From Paracoccaceae bacterium (GTDB lineage: Bacteria; Pseudomonadota; Alphaproteobacteria; Rhodobacterales; Rhodobacteraceae), in assembly GCA_020446815.1 (NCBI GenBank), contig JAGRDY010000023.1, positions 86,296-150,295 of the forward strand: 64,000 bases of DNA. Direction: 5' to 3'. Positions 17,885 through 27,740 of this stretch are shown here, one piece after another. Every line of letters starts with the position of its first letter. Positions within the stretch are counted from its first letter, which is position 1. The notes beneath the pieces were generated by a model. It did not search any database, was not told the DNA's origin, and saw only the letters and a program-made list of their open reading frames with translations. The translations under genes were made by a program, and so were the position numbers.

Positions 17885-18787
17885 CTATGCCGTCATGCTC
17901 AAAAGCTGACAAATTTCATCAAGTTGTTCGAGAGATTTGTAGTTGAGCGTGATCGTTCCGCCACGTTCACCCTTGTGATCGATACTTACCTTCAGCTTTA
18001 GATGGGCGGTGAGGTCGCGTTCGAGCAGCCGCGTATCCGCGTCTTTTTCAGGGTGCATCGCGGCAGGAGCGCCGCTTTTCCGGCCCGGTTTGGCTCCGCC
18101 CTTGGCAAGCCGCTCCGTCTCGCGGACCGACAGCCCCTTGGCGATGACTGCGCGAGCTAGCGCAATAGGGTTTTCGGCGGTGATGAGCGCCCTTGCATGG
18201 CCCGTCGTCAACTGCCCGTCGATCAGCCAGTTCTGGATATCCTGCGGCAAGGTCAACAGACGCAACAGATTGGCAATATGGCTTCGGCTCTTCGACAGAC
18301 CTTCCGCCAGACGTTCCTGTGTGTGTCCGAAGCGGTCCATGAGCTGACGGTAGCCCATCGCCTCTTCGACCGGGTTCAGGTCGGCGCGTTGAATATTTTC
18401 GATAATGGCAAGCTCAAGAACTTCTGTGTCGTCAAGCTCGCGGATCAGGGCAGGCACATCATGAAGCTGCGCGATCTGGGCAGCGCGCCACCGGCGTTCA
18501 CCGGCGACAATTTCGTAACTATCTGGCTTTCTTGGGTTTTTCCTAACAATGAGTGGCTGGATGACACCTTTTTCGCGGATCGATGCAGCCAGCTCTGCTA
18601 AAGCCTCCTGTGGAAAGGCGCGGCGCGGCTGGTCCGGGTTCGGTTCCAGCTTTTCAATCGGCAGGCGCGTCTCGGCGCGATGGGCGTGTGTGTCACCCTC
18701 TTCGCCCGGCGTATCTGGCCTTATGTCAGCCATCAAAGCCGATAGGCCGCGCCCCAATCCGCGCCTTTCGCTCTTCCTGTCAGCCAT
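17885..18787 (-). CDS. parB: Chromosome partitioning protein ParB
   Basis: CTPase clamp that loads at parS and spreads to segregate the origin region. The 300-residue protein opens with RRGLGRGLSALMAD, the segment that stimulates ParA. The CTP-binding domain has VAGERRWRAAQIA (GERR motif) and ENIQRADLNPVEEA; the helix-turn-helix (about residues 150-180) reads TQERLAEGLSKSRSHIANLLRLL. The C-terminal dimerisation part ends with LDEICQLL. It lies directly downstream of parA (11-base gap). Two parS sites lie within 4.2 kb. Confidence 0.96.
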   Translation of the reverse strand: MADRKSERRGLGRGLSALMADIRPDTPGEEGDTHAHRAETRLPIEKLEPNPDQPRRAFPQEALAELAASIREKGVIQPLIVRKNPRKPDSYEIVAGERRWRAAQIAQLHDVPALIRELDDTEVLELAIIENIQRADLNPVEEAMGYRQLMDRFGHTQERLAEGLSKSRSHIANLLRLLTLPQDIQNWLIDGQLTTGHARALITAENPIALARAVIAKGLSVRETERLAKGGAKPGRKSGAPAAMHPEKDADTRLLERDLTAHLKLKVSIDHKGERGGTITLNYKSLEQLDEICQLLSMTA

Positions 18788-18798
18788 TGTCTCCCCCC

Positions 18799-19620
18799 TT
18801 ACCCTGTTATTCCGTTTCGCGCCAGGAACTCCCGCGCGATGGCGCGATAGGCAGCACTGCCCTTCGACATCGTATCATAAGCCAGCACCGGCACCGAAAA
18901 GGACGGTGCCTCGCTCAACCGGACGTTTCGCGGCACGACGGTCTGATACACCAGATTGCCAAGATTCGCGCGCGCATCCGCTTCTACCTGTTGCGACAGG
19001 TTGTTACGGGCATCATACATTGTCAAAACGACGCCCTCGATCCGAAGATCCTTATTGGCAGATTGCCGAACCTGCCTGATGGTCAGCATCAGTTGGGAAA
19101 GCCCTTCAAGCGCATAAAACTCGGCCTGCAAGGGTACCAGAACCGAATGGGCCGCGACCATCGCGTTTACAGTCAACAAAGAAAGGGATGGCGGGCAGTC
19201 GATCAGGACAAAGTCGAACGCAAAGCTGTCGATGGCGGGTTGGCGGAGTGCGTCATGCAGCAGGAAACTGCGTTTTTCATTCGAAAAAAGTTCAATATCG
19301 GCCGACGAAAGATCAGTCGTCGAGGGGCAAAGCCACACGCCATCAACCTGGGTGGTCCGAATGATATCGGCCAAGGGCGCGTCTTCGATCAGCAGGTCAT
19401 AGGTTGTCTTTCCGCGCTGTGAGGGTTCGGAGCCAAGCCCCGTCGACGCATTTCCCTGGGGGTCCAGGTCAACCAACAACACGCTGTGGCCGCGCTCGGC
19501 CAGCGCAGCCGCCAGATTGATGGCTGTCGTGGTTTTACCGACGCCGCCCTTCTGATTGGCAACCGCAACGATCCTGGGGCCCGGTGGCCGGGTCGGGTCA
19601 GACACGCTTGATACCTCCAA
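18799..19620 (-). CDS. parA: Chromosome partitioning ATPase ParA
   Basis: Deviant Walker ATPase that binds DNA non-specifically and moves ParB-parS complexes. The 273-residue protein has the deviant Walker A KGGVGKTTTAINLA (residues about 24-37), VLLVDLDPQGNAST, and Walker B FVLIDCPPSLSLL. A short N-terminal tail precedes the core. Its start overlaps the 3' end of rsmG by 23 bases, so rsmG-parA-parB form one unit. Confidence 0.96.
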   Translation of the reverse strand: MEVSSVSDPTRPPGPRIVAVANQKGGVGKTTTAINLAAALAERGHSVLLVDLDPQGNASTGLGSEPSQRGKTTYDLLIEDAPLADIIRTTQVDGVWLCPSTTDLSSADIELFSNEKRSFLLHDALRQPAIDSFAFDFVLIDCPPSLSLLTVNAMVAAHSVLVPLQAEFYALEGLSQLMLTIRQVRQSANKDLRIEGVVLTMYDARNNLSQQVEADARANLGNLVYQTVVPRNVRLSEAPSFSVPVLAYDTMSKGSAAYRAIAREFLARNGITG

Positions 19621-20221
19621 TGGTCAATACGACGGCGGCCGGATTTGTCTTGCTGATATTTTCAATGCATGAAAATTGCCATTTTTCAAGGGCTTGCCTC
19701 ATTTCTGATGCGTAATTGACGCCTTTGGGAAAAAGCGCCGTACCCGCTGGTTTCAGGTGTTTATCGGCATAGAGCAGCAACTGGTCAAGCGGTGCCAACG
19801 CACGGGCGGTCAAAATATCCGCACCCAGCCCGGCAAGGCTCTCCACCCTTTCGGGGATGACCGCAACCTTGATATCTGTCGCTTGTGCGACAGCGGAAAG
19901 GAAGGCTGCTTTACGGCCATCGCTCTCTACGAGAGAGAAGCGAATTTCCGGCTGCTCCTCGGTGGCCAAAATGGCCGCAACCATTCCCGGAAACCCGCCC
20001 CCACTGCCGAGGTCCACCCAGTGGCCACCATTTTTCGGAGCAAGATCATAAACTTGCGCGGAATCCAGGAAATGCCGCGACCAGAGCTGCTCAAGCGTTG
20101 ATCTTGCAACAAGATTGATCGCCGGCGTCCATTTACGCAGCATTTTTTCGTAGATCGCGAGTTTTTCCAATGTTTCACGTGAAACATTTCGCGCACTTGC
20201 AAAGTCTTGCGCGGTCTTCAT
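19598..20221 (-). CDS. rsmG: 16S rRNA (guanine527-N7)-methyltransferase RsmG
   Basis: Methylates G527 of 16S rRNA. The 207-residue protein has the SAM-binding motif [14 protein letters not shown] (about residues 69-82) and [18 protein letters not shown]. Codons for NVSRET (about residues 14-19) contain a perfect parS site, so these residues are constrained at DNA level. Its start overlaps the mnmG stop by four bases. This order (mnmE-mnmG-rsmG-parA-parB) is the classic origin-proximal cluster. Confidence 0.95.
   Translation of the reverse strand: MKTAQDFASARNVSRETLEKLAIYEKMLRKWTPAINLVARSTLEQLWSRHFLDSAQVYDLAPKNGGHWVDLGSGGGFPGMVAAILATEEQPEIRFSLVESDGRKAAFLSAVAQATDIKVAVIPERVESLAGLGADILTARALAPLDQLLLYADKHLKPAGTALFPKGVNYASEMRQALEKWQFSCIENISKTNPAAVVLTIGGIKRV
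20171..20186. promoter_or_regulatory. parS: parS site 1 (inside rsmG)
   Basis: Perfect 16-bp palindrome TGTTTCACGTGAAACA, identical to the bacterial parS consensus bound by ParB. It lies in the coding sequence of rsmG, over the codons for NVSRET, about 1.4 kb from the 5' end of parB. Confidence 0.93.
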
Positions 20222-22092
20222 CCAGCAGTACGCAAGCGGTTGGCCTTGTGTATAGCGGCAAGCAACAAAGTCAACGCTGCGGGTGTCATACCTTCGATAC
20301 GTCCCGCCTGTGCCAAGGTTGCGGGGCGTCGGTTTGACAGTTTTTCCCTGATCTCGTTTGAAAGCCCCCGCAGCGCCATATAATCAAATTCCTGTGGAAT
20401 TTCGTGGCCTTCGTCCCGCCGCATCATCATGATATCTGCGTTTTGACGGTCAATATAGGTCGCATAAAGGGCGTCACGGGAAATCTGTTCGCCGATGTCC
20501 GGCTCCAACGCATCAAGGACCGGATCGATCCCGGAAAAATCGGTAATTTTCACCCCTGGAAACGACAGAAGCGCAAACCCCGACCGGCGCTGCCCGTCTT
20601 GGCCGATATGGATCCCATGCGCCGCAGCTTCGTTCGGCGACAGTGAAATCGATTCGAGCGCCGCCCGACCGGCTGAAAGCGCCTCCATTTTCGTGTGAAA
20701 AGCATCCTGGCGGGCGTTGCCCACGCAGCCCAGCGCAATCCCCGCACCGGTCAACCGTTGATCCGCATTGTCCGCCCGCAATGACAGGCGGAACTCTGCG
20801 CGTGAGGTGAACATGCGGTAGGGTTCGGTCACCCCACGAGAGATCAGGTCATCTATCATGACACCGAGATAACTGTTCGACCGGCTGAACAAATAAGGCT
20901 CACGCCCCCGGACCTTCAGGGCGGCGTTGATCCCCGCCGCGAGACCTTGCGCACCCGCCTCCTCATAGCCTGTAGTTCCATTGATCTGCCCTGCCAGAAA
21001 CAAGCCCGGCACATCCCGCAATTCCAGTGTTTCACGCAGCGCGCGCGGGTCGATGTAGTCATACTCGATCGCATAGCCTGGTTGAACGATGGCTGCGCCT
21101 TCGAGCCCCTTGATGGATCGCACATAGTCTTCCTGCACCTCGGGCGGCAGCGAAGTGGAAATTCCGTTGGGATAAACTGTCGAATCGTCCAGGCCCTCTG
21201 GCTCCAGAAACACCTGATGCGCGGACTTTTCCTCGAACCGGACAACCTTGTCTTCAATCGAGGGGCAATACCGTGGCCCGACCCCCTCGATCTGGCCCCC
21301 GTACATTGCCGAGCGATGAAGATTTTTGCGAATGATCTCGTGGGTTCTTTCATTGGTGTGGGTGATGCCACAGGAAATTTGCCGTACAAAGGGCCCGGCG
21401 TTCAGAAACGAGAAAACCACCGGCTTCTCATCACCAGCCTGCTGGTCAAGTACCTCCCAATGAATAGTCCCGCCATCAATCCGCGGGGGCGTGCCGGTTT
21501 TCAATCGGCCCAAAGGCAATCCGAACGACCCGATCCGCTCAGCAAGCCTGACAGAAGGCCTTTCACCCATCCGACCGCCAGGAAGCGCCACGTCGCCCAT
21601 CCGGATCACACCTCGCAGAAAGGTGCCCGTCGTCAGAATGACGCAATGCGCAGAAATTTCACTGCCGTCAGCAAGACATATACCGGTAACATGGCCATTT
21701 TCCATAATGAAGTCAGCCGCTTCTCCCTCAATGACCGAAAGACCGGCGCAACTCGCGATGGCCGTCTGTACCGCCTTCAGGTAAAGCTTGCGATCTGCCT
21801 GCGCTCTCGGCCCCTGCACGGCAGGACCCTTGCGTCGGTTGAGCAACCGAAACTGAATACCCGCCTGATCAGCGGCACGGCCCATGACGCCGTCCAGCGC
21901 GTCGATCTCTCGCACCAGATGGCCCTTTCCCAAGCCGCCGATCGCCGGATTGCACGACATGGCCCCGATCGTGTCGGCCCGCAAAGTCACAAGCGCAGCC
22001 CTTGCCCCCATCCGCGCCGCGGCGTGGGCAGCTTCCGTGCCCGCGTGGCCACCGCCGATTACGATAACGTCAAAATGTTTCACGTGAAACAA
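20218..22092 (-). CDS. mnmG: tRNA uridine-5-carboxymethylaminomethyl modification enzyme MnmG
   Basis: FAD enzyme that, with MnmE, modifies U34 of certain tRNAs. The 624-residue protein has the Rossmann motif [20 protein letters not shown] (residues 11-30), [16 protein letters not shown] and the conserved [22 protein letters not shown]. Its first six codons (MFHVKH) are themselves a perfect parS site. It is four bases downstream of mnmE, so complex partners are co-expressed, and its stop overlaps rsmG. Confidence 0.96.
   Translation of the reverse strand: MFHVKHFDVIVIGGGHAGTEAAHAAARMGARAALVTLRADTIGAMSCNPAIGGLGKGHLVREIDALDGVMGRAADQAGIQFRLLNRRKGPAVQGPRAQADRKLYLKAVQTAIASCAGLSVIEGEAADFIMENGHVTGICLADGSEISAHCVILTTGTFLRGVIRMGDVALPGGRMGERPSVRLAERIGSFGLPLGRLKTGTPPRIDGGTIHWEVLDQQAGDEKPVVFSFLNAGPFVRQISCGITHTNERTHEIIRKNLHRSAMYGGQIEGVGPRYCPSIEDKVVRFEEKSAHQVFLEPEGLDDSTVYPNGISTSLPPEVQEDYVRSIKGLEGAAIVQPGYAIEYDYIDPRALRETLELRDVPGLFLAGQINGTTGYEEAGAQGLAAGINAALKVRGREPYLFSRSNSYLGVMIDDLISRGVTEPYRMFTSRAEFRLSLRADNADQRLTGAGIALGCVGNARQDAFHTKMEALSAGRAALESISLSPNEAAAHGIHIGQDGQRRSGFALLSFPGVKITDFSGIDPVLDALEPDIGEQISRDALYATYIDRQNADIMMMRRDEGHEIPQEFDYMALRGLSNEIREKLSNRRPATLAQAGRIEGMTPAALTLLLAAIHKANRLRTAG
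22076..22091. promoter_or_regulatory. parS: parS site 2 (start of mnmG)
   Basis: A second perfect TGTTTCACGTGAAACA. It occupies codons 1-6 of mnmG, starting at the T of its ATG. ParB bound here would cover the mnmG translation start region and could affect transcription of mnmG-rsmG-parAB. Confidence 0.93.
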
Positions 22093-22095
22093 CCT

Positions 22096-23391
22096 CTATT
22101 TCCCAACACAGAAACTCGCGAAAATTTCATCCAGCAAATGCTCGACATCCACCCTTCCAACCAGCGAATCCAGCGCTCTGATCGCCCGAAGCAGTTCTTC
22201 CGCTGCGATCTCGGTTCGGCGTGCAGGGTTTCTTATCTCATCCAGCGCCGATTCCATAGCCCCCCTGGCGCGGATGATCGCCTGGCAATGACGCTCACGA
22301 GTGATTGTCGCGGCATTGCTTGTGCGGTCGGCAAAATACCTGGTCATCTCTGCAACCAGCCGTGTGATCCCTTCACCGGTTAACCCGGATAGCGTAAATG
22401 CCGCGGACTCCGCCGGGGTGCGCTCAAGATCAGACTTCCCCTGAACCATGATATCGCCGGGTTCTGGGTCCAGCAGGGGTGGCAGATCATCCTCAAGAAG
22501 AAATACCCGAAGATCGGCTTCCTTCGCCCTGCGAAGCGCCAACTCTATACCCAGACCTTCAACGACATCTTCGGCATCACGCAGGCCAGCTGTGTCAAGA
22601 AGTGTAACAGGCACACCACCCAAATCCATGCGAACCTCGATAATATCCCGCGTGGTTCCGGCAAATTGCGACGTTATGGCGGCTTCTCTTCCAGCCAGGG
22701 CATTCAACAAGGTCGACTTGCCGACGTTCGGCCGCCCCACAATAGCCACCTCAAAGCCCTGACGAATACGCTCAGATGCATCGAAGCCCTTGATCTCATG
22801 ATCAAGTTCCAAAATTATCCATTTCAACAAGCTGGCTACTTCGGGCGCTACATCTGTCGGCACTTCCTCGTCTGCAAAATCGATCGTCGCTTCCAGAAGA
22901 GCTGCAGCCCTTATCAATTTCTTTCGCCAGCTTTCTGCTTTCGCACCGACCGCACCGGAAAAAACCCGGAGCGCCTGGCGGCGCTGCGCTTCGGTTTCGG
23001 CCTCGATCAGATCGGCAAGGCCTTCCACCTGTGCCAGATCCAGCCGCCCGTTTACCAGGGCTTGCCGGGTAAATTCACCCGCTTCGGCCAATCGCACCCC
23101 GGGCTGCAGTGAAAGCGCGCCCATCACGGCCAAAATGGTTGCCGACGCACCGTGAATATGCAGTTCTGCCGATTGATGTCCCGTAAAGCTGGCCCCCGCA
23201 TCGAACAGGATAACCAGCGCTTCGTCCAGTGCCTGCCCGTCCAGCGACAAATTCCTTAACGCAGCAAACCGCGGCCGAGGCAACTCCCCGATCAGCGGAT
23301 GAACAGCATTCCAGGCATTCGGGCCGGAAACACGAATAACCGCGACACCCGCCTTGCCACGCGCCGAAGCCAAGGCATATATCGTATCCAT
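22096..23391 (-). CDS. mnmE: tRNA modification GTPase MnmE
   Basis: GTPase partner of MnmG. The 431-residue protein has an N-terminal tetrahydrofolate-binding domain ([23 protein letters not shown]), a helical region, and an inserted G domain with G1 [10 protein letters not shown]2 TTRDI and G3 DTAGLRD. The C-terminal CVGK motif with the catalytic cysteine (C428) is intact. It is slightly shorter than E. coli MnmE (454), as usual in this group. Upstream is a 33-base gap to the rho stop. Confidence 0.96.
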   Translation of the reverse strand: MDTIYALASARGKAGVAVIRVSGPNAWNAVHPLIGELPRPRFAALRNLSLDGQALDEALVILFDAGASFTGHQSAELHIHGASATILAVMGALSLQPGVRLAEAGEFTRQALVNGRLDLAQVEGLADLIEAETEAQRRQALRVFSGAVGAKAESWRKKLIRAAALLEATIDFADEEVPTDVAPEVASLLKWIILELDHEIKGFDASERIRQGFEVAIVGRPNVGKSTLLNALAGREAAITSQFAGTTRDIIEVRMDLGGVPVTLLDTAGLRDAEDVVEGLGIELALRRAKEADLRVFLLEDDLPPLLDPEPGDIMVQGKSDLERTPAESAAFTLSGLTGEGITRLVAEMTRYFADRTSNAATITRERHCQAIIRARGAMESALDEIRNPARRTEIAAEELLRAIRALDSLVGRVDVEHLLDEIFASFCVGK

Positions 23392-23424
23392 TTGAAAACT
23401 AACTTGTTGTTATAAAACAATAAA

Positions 23425-24696
23425 TCAGGCATTCATCGAATCGAAAAACTCGCCGTTCGTCTTGGTTTGCTTCAATTTCGAGATCAGGAATTCGATCGCG
23501 TCGGTGGTTCCCATCGGGTTCAGGATACGGCGCAGGACATAGGTCTTTTGCAGGTCATTCTTGTCAACCAGCAGATCCTCTTTCCTGGTGCCGGATTTGA
23601 GAATGTCCATCGCAGGAAACACGCGTTTGTCTGCGACCTTGCGGTCCAGCACGATTTCAGAGTTACCTGTACCCTTGAATTCTTCGAAAATGACCTCGTC
23701 CATCCGGCTGCCGGTATCGATCAGCGCCGTTGCGATGATGGTCAGGCTGCCGCCCTCTTCGATATTGCGAGCCGCGCCAAAAAAGCGTTTCGGACGCTGA
23801 AGCGCGTTGGCATCGACACCGCCGGTCAGCACCTTGCCCGATGAAGGAACGACGGTGTTATAAGCGCGGCCCAGCCGAGTGATCGAATCAAGCAGGATCA
23901 CTACGTCCCGTTTATGCTCGACCAGCCTCTTGGCCTTTTCCATCACCATTTCGGCCACCGCGACGTGCCGCGTTGCCGGCTCATCAAAGGTCGAAGAAAT
24001 GACCTCGCCCTTAACCGATCGCTGCATGTCCGTCACTTCTTCGGGGCGTTCGTCGATCAAAAGAACAATCAGATAGCATTCAGGGTGATTGGTCGCCACG
24101 GAATGCGCGATATTTTGCAGAAGCACCGTCTTGCCGGTACGCGGCGGCGCCACGATCAACCCGCGCTGACCTTTCCCGATAGGCGAGACCAGGTCGATGA
24201 TCCGCGCCGACCGATCCTTGAGCGTCGGATCGTCCGTTTCCATTTTCAGCCGCTCATCCGGGTAGAGAGGCGTCAAGTTTTCGAACGCTACCTTGTGGCG
24301 GGCCCTTTCTGGCTCCTCATAGTTGATTTTCGACGCCCTGGTCAGCGCGAAATAGCGTTCGTTTTCACCGGGCGCGCGAATCACGCCTTCAACCGTATCG
24401 CCCGTGCGAAGCGCATATTGGCGCAACATCTCGGGGCTGACATAAATGTCATCCGGGCCTGGAAGGTAGTTCGCCTCGGGAGAGCGCAAGAAACCGAAAC
24501 CATCCTGCAACACCTCAAGGACACCGTCACCGCTGATTTCAAACCCTTCTTCGGCGTTTTCCTTGAGGATCGAAAACATCATCTCGCCCTTGCGCATGGT
24601 CGAGGCGTTTTCAATCTCCAGTTCTTCGGCCATCGCCAGAAGGTCGGCAGGGCTTTTCTTTTTCAGATCTGCCAGGTTCATACGCTCAATGTTCAT
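23425..24696 (-). CDS. rho: Transcription termination factor Rho
   Basis: Hexameric RNA helicase for factor-dependent termination. The 423-residue protein has an N-terminal helix bundle ([21 protein letters not shown]), a cold-shock RNA-binding domain ([22 protein letters not shown]), and the RecA-like ATPase with P-loop [12 protein letters not shown] and [16 protein letters not shown] start at 24696 ([11 protein letters not shown]); the 34-codon upstream extension overlaps leader hairpins and is not conserved in the family. It is preceded by a 126-base leader after hemJ. Confidence 0.96.
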   Translation of the reverse strand: MNIERMNLADLKKKSPADLLAMAEELEIENASTMRKGEMMFSILKENAEEGFEISGDGVLEVLQDGFGFLRSPEANYLPGPDDIYVSPEMLRQYALRTGDTVEGVIRAPGENERYFALTRASKINYEEPERARHKVAFENLTPLYPDERLKMETDDPTLKDRSARIIDLVSPIGKGQRGLIVAPPRTGKTVLLQNIAHSVATNHPECYLIVLLIDERPEEVTDMQRSVKGEVISSTFDEPATRHVAVAEMVMEKAKRLVEHKRDVVILLDSITRLGRAYNTVVPSSGKVLTGGVDANALQRPKRFFGAARNIEEGGSLTIIATALIDTGSRMDEVIFEEFKGTGNSEIVLDRKVADKRVFPAMDILKSGTRKEDLLVDKNDLQKTYVLRRILNPMGTTDAIEFLISKLKQTKTNGEFFDSMNA

Positions 24697-24757
24697 TGGT
24701 TCAACCGTTCGAATAGCTGCTGCCAGAAGGCTGCATGATGAATCGTCGTGGGAAATA

Positions 24758-24802
24758 CCCTTTCCGAACGGAAGGGCTTGCGGCGCTGTTACACGCAAGC
24801 CC
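24758..24802 (-). promoter_or_regulatory. Two overlapping hairpins in the hemJ-rho intergenic leader
   Basis: Hairpin A pairs 24758-24766 with 24769-24776 (CCCTTTCCG/CGGAAGGG, one bulge, two-base loop). Hairpin B pairs 24774-24782 with 24794-24802 (GGGCTTGCG/CGCAAGCCC, nine perfect pairs). They share bases 24774-24776, so full formation of both is mutually exclusive. No T-run follows. This may be a hemJ terminator or a rho attenuator; rho is autoregulated in other bacteria. Confidence 0.5.
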
Positions 24803-24822
24803 GGGGCGAAGTCAACAAACAG

Positions 24823-25275
24823 TCAAAACTTCACGATCACCGACAGGACGATCACCACCATCAAGACCGTCGGAACTTCGTTCATCAGGCGGTAGGTCTT
24901 GCCGCTTCGGCTGTTCGATCCCGAAACAAAGTCCTTGCGGCGGTACCCGAGCCAGTGGTGAAACCACGTCATCGCCAGAACGGCCGCAGCCTTTGTCCAC
25001 GGCCAGATCGAACCCCAGTCGACGATCCCCGGCGTAAACACCAAAGCGAGCCCGAATACCCATGTGGCCACCATTGCGGGATTCATGATGATCCGCAAAA
25101 GCCGGTACTCCATGGTTTTGAACAACCGGTCCGTTTCGCTGCCCGCATCAACTTTTTCTGCATGGTAGACATAGAGCCTTGGCAAATAGAACAGCCCCGC
25201 CATCCAGGTGATGTTAGACATCACATGCAACGCCTTGATCCAGGGGTAAGCAGATGCGAGAAAATCAGAAACCAC
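24823..25275 (-). CDS. hemJ: Protoporphyrinogen oxidase HemJ
   Basis: Membrane enzyme for the penultimate step of heme synthesis, oxidising protoporphyrinogen IX. The 150-residue protein has four hydrophobic segments and the family motif ASAYPWIKALHVMSNITWMAGLFYLPRLYVYHAE; H17 is the likely heme ligand. The start is GTG at 25275, with no nearby in-frame ATG. In Caulobacter, hemE and hemH lie beside hemJ at the origin; here hemJ directly borders the candidate origin and neither gene is present. Confidence 0.92.
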   Translation of the reverse strand: MVSDFLASAYPWIKALHVMSNITWMAGLFYLPRLYVYHAEKVDAGSETDRLFKTMEYRLLRIIMNPAMVATWVFGLALVFTPGIVDWGSIWPWTKAAAVLAMTWFHHWLGYRRKDFVSGSNSRSGKTYRLMNEVPTVLMVVIVLSVIVKF

Positions 25276-25696
25276 CTATCAGCCCTTTCACAAGATGCAC
25301 GGACCCTTTCTTATAAAATGAAAGAATATAGAAAGAGAAGATGATGAAGTAAGGCATGTGGATAGCGTGGATAAGTGATTTTTCCCGCCCGTTATCCCCA
25401 AGGGGATGAATGCCGGGAAATCTTGTAGACAAGACGACATTCCTCGTAATCAAAGACTTTTGTTAAATATATCAATCATATAGAGTGGCTCTGTCGCACT
25501 CGATACCGCTCAATCCACCCACAGGACCAACCGAAGCCATGTTGCCAACAATCATGGACGAACACATTCCACAGGTGGGCGAGTTTCGGCGAATCCCGGC
25601 GGTGCGGCCCGTTCGCTCACAAGGTGGATGCGACCCGGGTTTTTCGCCAACGTGTACCCCGGAATTCACATGTGCTTGTCCACAGGGTTCAAAGCC
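25276..25696. other. oriC: Candidate chromosomal replication origin (oriC)
   Basis: This 421-base gap has no gene. It holds 9-mers with one mismatch to the DnaA box TTATCCACA: 25357-25365 and 25366-25374 (abutting, reverse strand), 25392-25400 and 25676-25684 (forward). Several 6/9 matches lie between them. AT-rich tracts at about 25308-25340 and 25446-25485 could be the unwinding element, and TCTTGTAGACAAGA (25421-25434) is an inverted repeat. The flanks (rho, hemJ | maf, aroE, coaE, dnaQ) match the Caulobacter origin flanks, and genes on both sides are transcribed outward. Promoters for hemJ and maf must also lie here. Confidence 0.75.
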
Positions 25697-26305
25697 ATGA
25701 AAGCTGAAAAACGGCGGATTATCCTGGCTTCCGGCTCTCAGATACGGGCGAAGATGTTGCGCGACGCGGGCCTCGTCATAGAGGTCATTCAGCCGTGTAT
25801 CGACGAAGAGAGAATTCGAACCGCCTTGCGGGACAAGAATACCAACCCCAAAGATATGGCGGGCGAACTGGCGGCGGCAAAAGCGCGTAAGCTGTCACAA
25901 GAACAGCCGGGAACCCTGGTCATAGGTTCGGATCAGATATTGGAATTCGATCACGAGGTTTTTTGCAAACCGAAATCGCCTGATGACGCCCGCGCCCAGT
26001 TGACCGCGATGCGCGGCAAAAGCCATCGGCTGTTGTCCGCGGCTGTTGTCTGCGAGAACGGGCAATTGCGGTGGCGGCATGTCGGCGAAGCCCGGTTGAC
26101 GATGCGTGACTTTTCCGCAGAATATTTGGAAAGATATGTACAGCGTAACTGGCTGGAAATCCGGCACACGGTCGGATGTTACCAGCTTGAGAAAGAGGGC
26201 GTACGCCTTTTTTCATGTATCGAAGGTGATTACTTCAATGTCCTTGGTCTACCGCTTATAGAGCTCTTGACCTGGCTTGGCATTCAAGGCGAAATCGCAA
26301 CATGA
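25697..26305 (+). CDS. Maf family nucleotide pyrophosphatase, YceF-like
   Basis: Nucleotide pyrophosphatase of the Maf/HAM1 superfamily, 202 residues. Motifs are LASGSQIRAKML near the N-terminus, the central GSDQ (VIGSDQILEF), CKPKSPDDA and GKSHRLLSA. GSDQ in place of the GADT of YhdE-type proteins points to the YceF subgroup, which hydrolyses N7-methyl-GTP. Start at 25697 (MKAEKRRIIL); a longer frame from 25628 would run through the candidate origin and its DnaA box. First gene of the maf-aroE-coaE-dnaQ operon. Confidence 0.9.
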   Translation: MKAEKRRIILASGSQIRAKMLRDAGLVIEVIQPCIDEERIRTALRDKNTNPKDMAGELAAAKARKLSQEQPGTLVIGSDQILEFDHEVFCKPKSPDDARAQLTAMRGKSHRLLSAAVVCENGQLRWRHVGEARLTMRDFSAEYLERYVQRNWLEIRHTVGCYQLEKEGVRLFSCIEGDYFNVLGLPLIELLTWLGIQGEIAT

Positions 26306-27141
26306 CAGACCACCCCCGTATCCCGCTTGCCGGCGTAATCGGATCGCCTATCGCGCATTCGAAATCCCCGATACTGCACAACCACTGGCTGAAAACCTAT
26401 GGTATCAGCGGTTATTATGTGCCCATGGACGTCGCACAAGCCGATCTGCGCGAAGTGATAGCGGCGCTTCCCAAGGCTGGCTTTGTCGGGTGCAACGTGA
26501 CAATTCCGCATAAGGAAACGGTTCTCGGAATTGCGGATGTCGTGACCGACCGGGCGGCGCTGATCGGGGCTGCGAACACACTTATCTTTCGCAAGGACGG
26601 AAGAATTCATGCCGATAACACGGATGGTTATGGCTTCATCGCCAATGTGCGCCAGATCGCACCCGGCTGGCGGCCGGCCAGCGGCCCGGCGGCCGTCATC
26701 GGTGCGGGCGGAGGGGCACGAGCCGTTGTCGCTTCCTTGATCGAAGTCGGCGCCCCGGAAATCCGTATTGCCAACCGGACCCGGACAAGAGCCGAGGTGC
26801 TGCGCTCTGAATTCGGAGCCAAGGTCATCGTCTATGACTGGGTGCAGGCGGGCAACATGCTTGAAGATGCAGTAACCGTGGTCAACACCACGTCTCTGGG
26901 GATGGACGGCAAACCCGATTTTCGCGTTCCTCTGGATGCGCTGGATCCGACAGCAGTCGTAAGTGATCTGGTCTATACACCCTTGCGAACCCGGTTTCTT
27001 GACGAAGCGGCAGCAGCCGGGTGTACGACTGTCGACGGGCTGGGAATGCTGCTGCATCAAGCCGCCCCGGCCTTCGAACGCTGGTTCAATATGCGCCCGG
27101 AAATAGACCAATCGACCCGCGACGCGGTTATGGGCGCATGA
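26302..27141 (+). CDS. aroE: Shikimate dehydrogenase (NADP+)
   Basis: Reduces 3-dehydroshikimate to shikimate in aromatic amino acid synthesis. The 279-residue protein has the substrate-binding SPIAHSKSPILHN (residues about 14-26), the catalytic NVTIPHKE with the conserved lysine, and NTDGYGF. The NADP site is VIGAGGGARAVV with NRTRTRAE. It overlaps the stop of maf and the start of coaE by four bases each, so translation is coupled. Confidence 0.95.
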   Translation: MTDHPRIPLAGVIGSPIAHSKSPILHNHWLKTYGISGYYVPMDVAQADLREVIAALPKAGFVGCNVTIPHKETVLGIADVVTDRAALIGAANTLIFRKDGRIHADNTDGYGFIANVRQIAPGWRPASGPAAVIGAGGGARAVVASLIEVGAPEIRIANRTRTRAEVLRSEFGAKVIVYDWVQAGNMLEDAVTVVNTTSLGMDGKPDFRVPLDALDPTAVVSDLVYTPLRTRFLDEAAAAGCTTVDGLGMLLHQAAPAFERWFNMRPEIDQSTRDAVMGA

Positions 27142-27740
27142 ACCGGCCTTTTGTGCTCGGACTGACCGGATCAATCGGCATGGGAAAGTCGACGACAGCA
27201 CAGATGTTTGTCGATGAAGGAATTCCGGTTTGGGATGCCGATGAAACGGTTCATCGACTTTACGCCAAAGGCGGTGCGGCGGTCTCGCACATCGAGGATA
27301 TCCGCCCGCAAGCCATCGTGGCCGGAGAAGTGGACCGGCAAAAGCTCAAGGAGTGGATTGCCACAGACCCGAAAGCGCTGGGCAGGATCGAAAAGATCAT
27401 CCATCCGATGGTGGGCAAGGATCGCCAGGAATTCATCAGTGAGGCCCATGCCCAGGGGGCGCGGCTGGTTGTCCTGGACATCCCATTGCTGTTTGAAACC
27501 GGTTTGGAAAAATCGGTCGACGCCACTTTGCTTGTCAGCGCTCCGCCTGAAGTCCAGCGCAGGCGCGTTCTGGAGCGGGACGGGATGACAGAGGCGCAGT
27601 TTCAAATGATAAAGTCGCAGCAAATGCCTGATAACGAAAAACGGGCCCTTGCTACCTATATGATCGAGACCCTGACACTGGATGCGGCCCGCGCCGCAGT
27701 GCAGGATCTGATCAAAAAAATAGGAACGAACCATGCGTGA
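27138..27740 (+). CDS. coaE: Dephospho-CoA kinase
   Basis: Last step of CoA synthesis, phosphorylating the ribose 3'-hydroxyl. The 200-residue protein has the P-loop GLTGSIGMGKSTTAQ (residues 8-22), DADETVHRLY, and the LLFETGLE lid motif. Start at 27138, inside the aroE stop. It overlaps dnaQ by eight bases. Confidence 0.95.
   Translation: MNRPFVLGLTGSIGMGKSTTAQMFVDEGIPVWDADETVHRLYAKGGAAVSHIEDIRPQAIVAGEVDRQKLKEWIATDPKALGRIEKIIHPMVGKDRQEFISEAHAQGARLVVLDIPLLFETGLEKSVDATLLVSAPPEVQRRRVLERDGMTEAQFQMIKSQQMPDNEKRALATYMIETLTLDAARAAVQDLIKKIGTNHA

Noticed and set aside
20947-22383. 478-codon open frame on the plus strand across mnmG and mnmE
   Set aside because: It is antisense to two clearly conserved enzymes and has no recognisable domain; long antisense frames are expected in GC-rich DNA.
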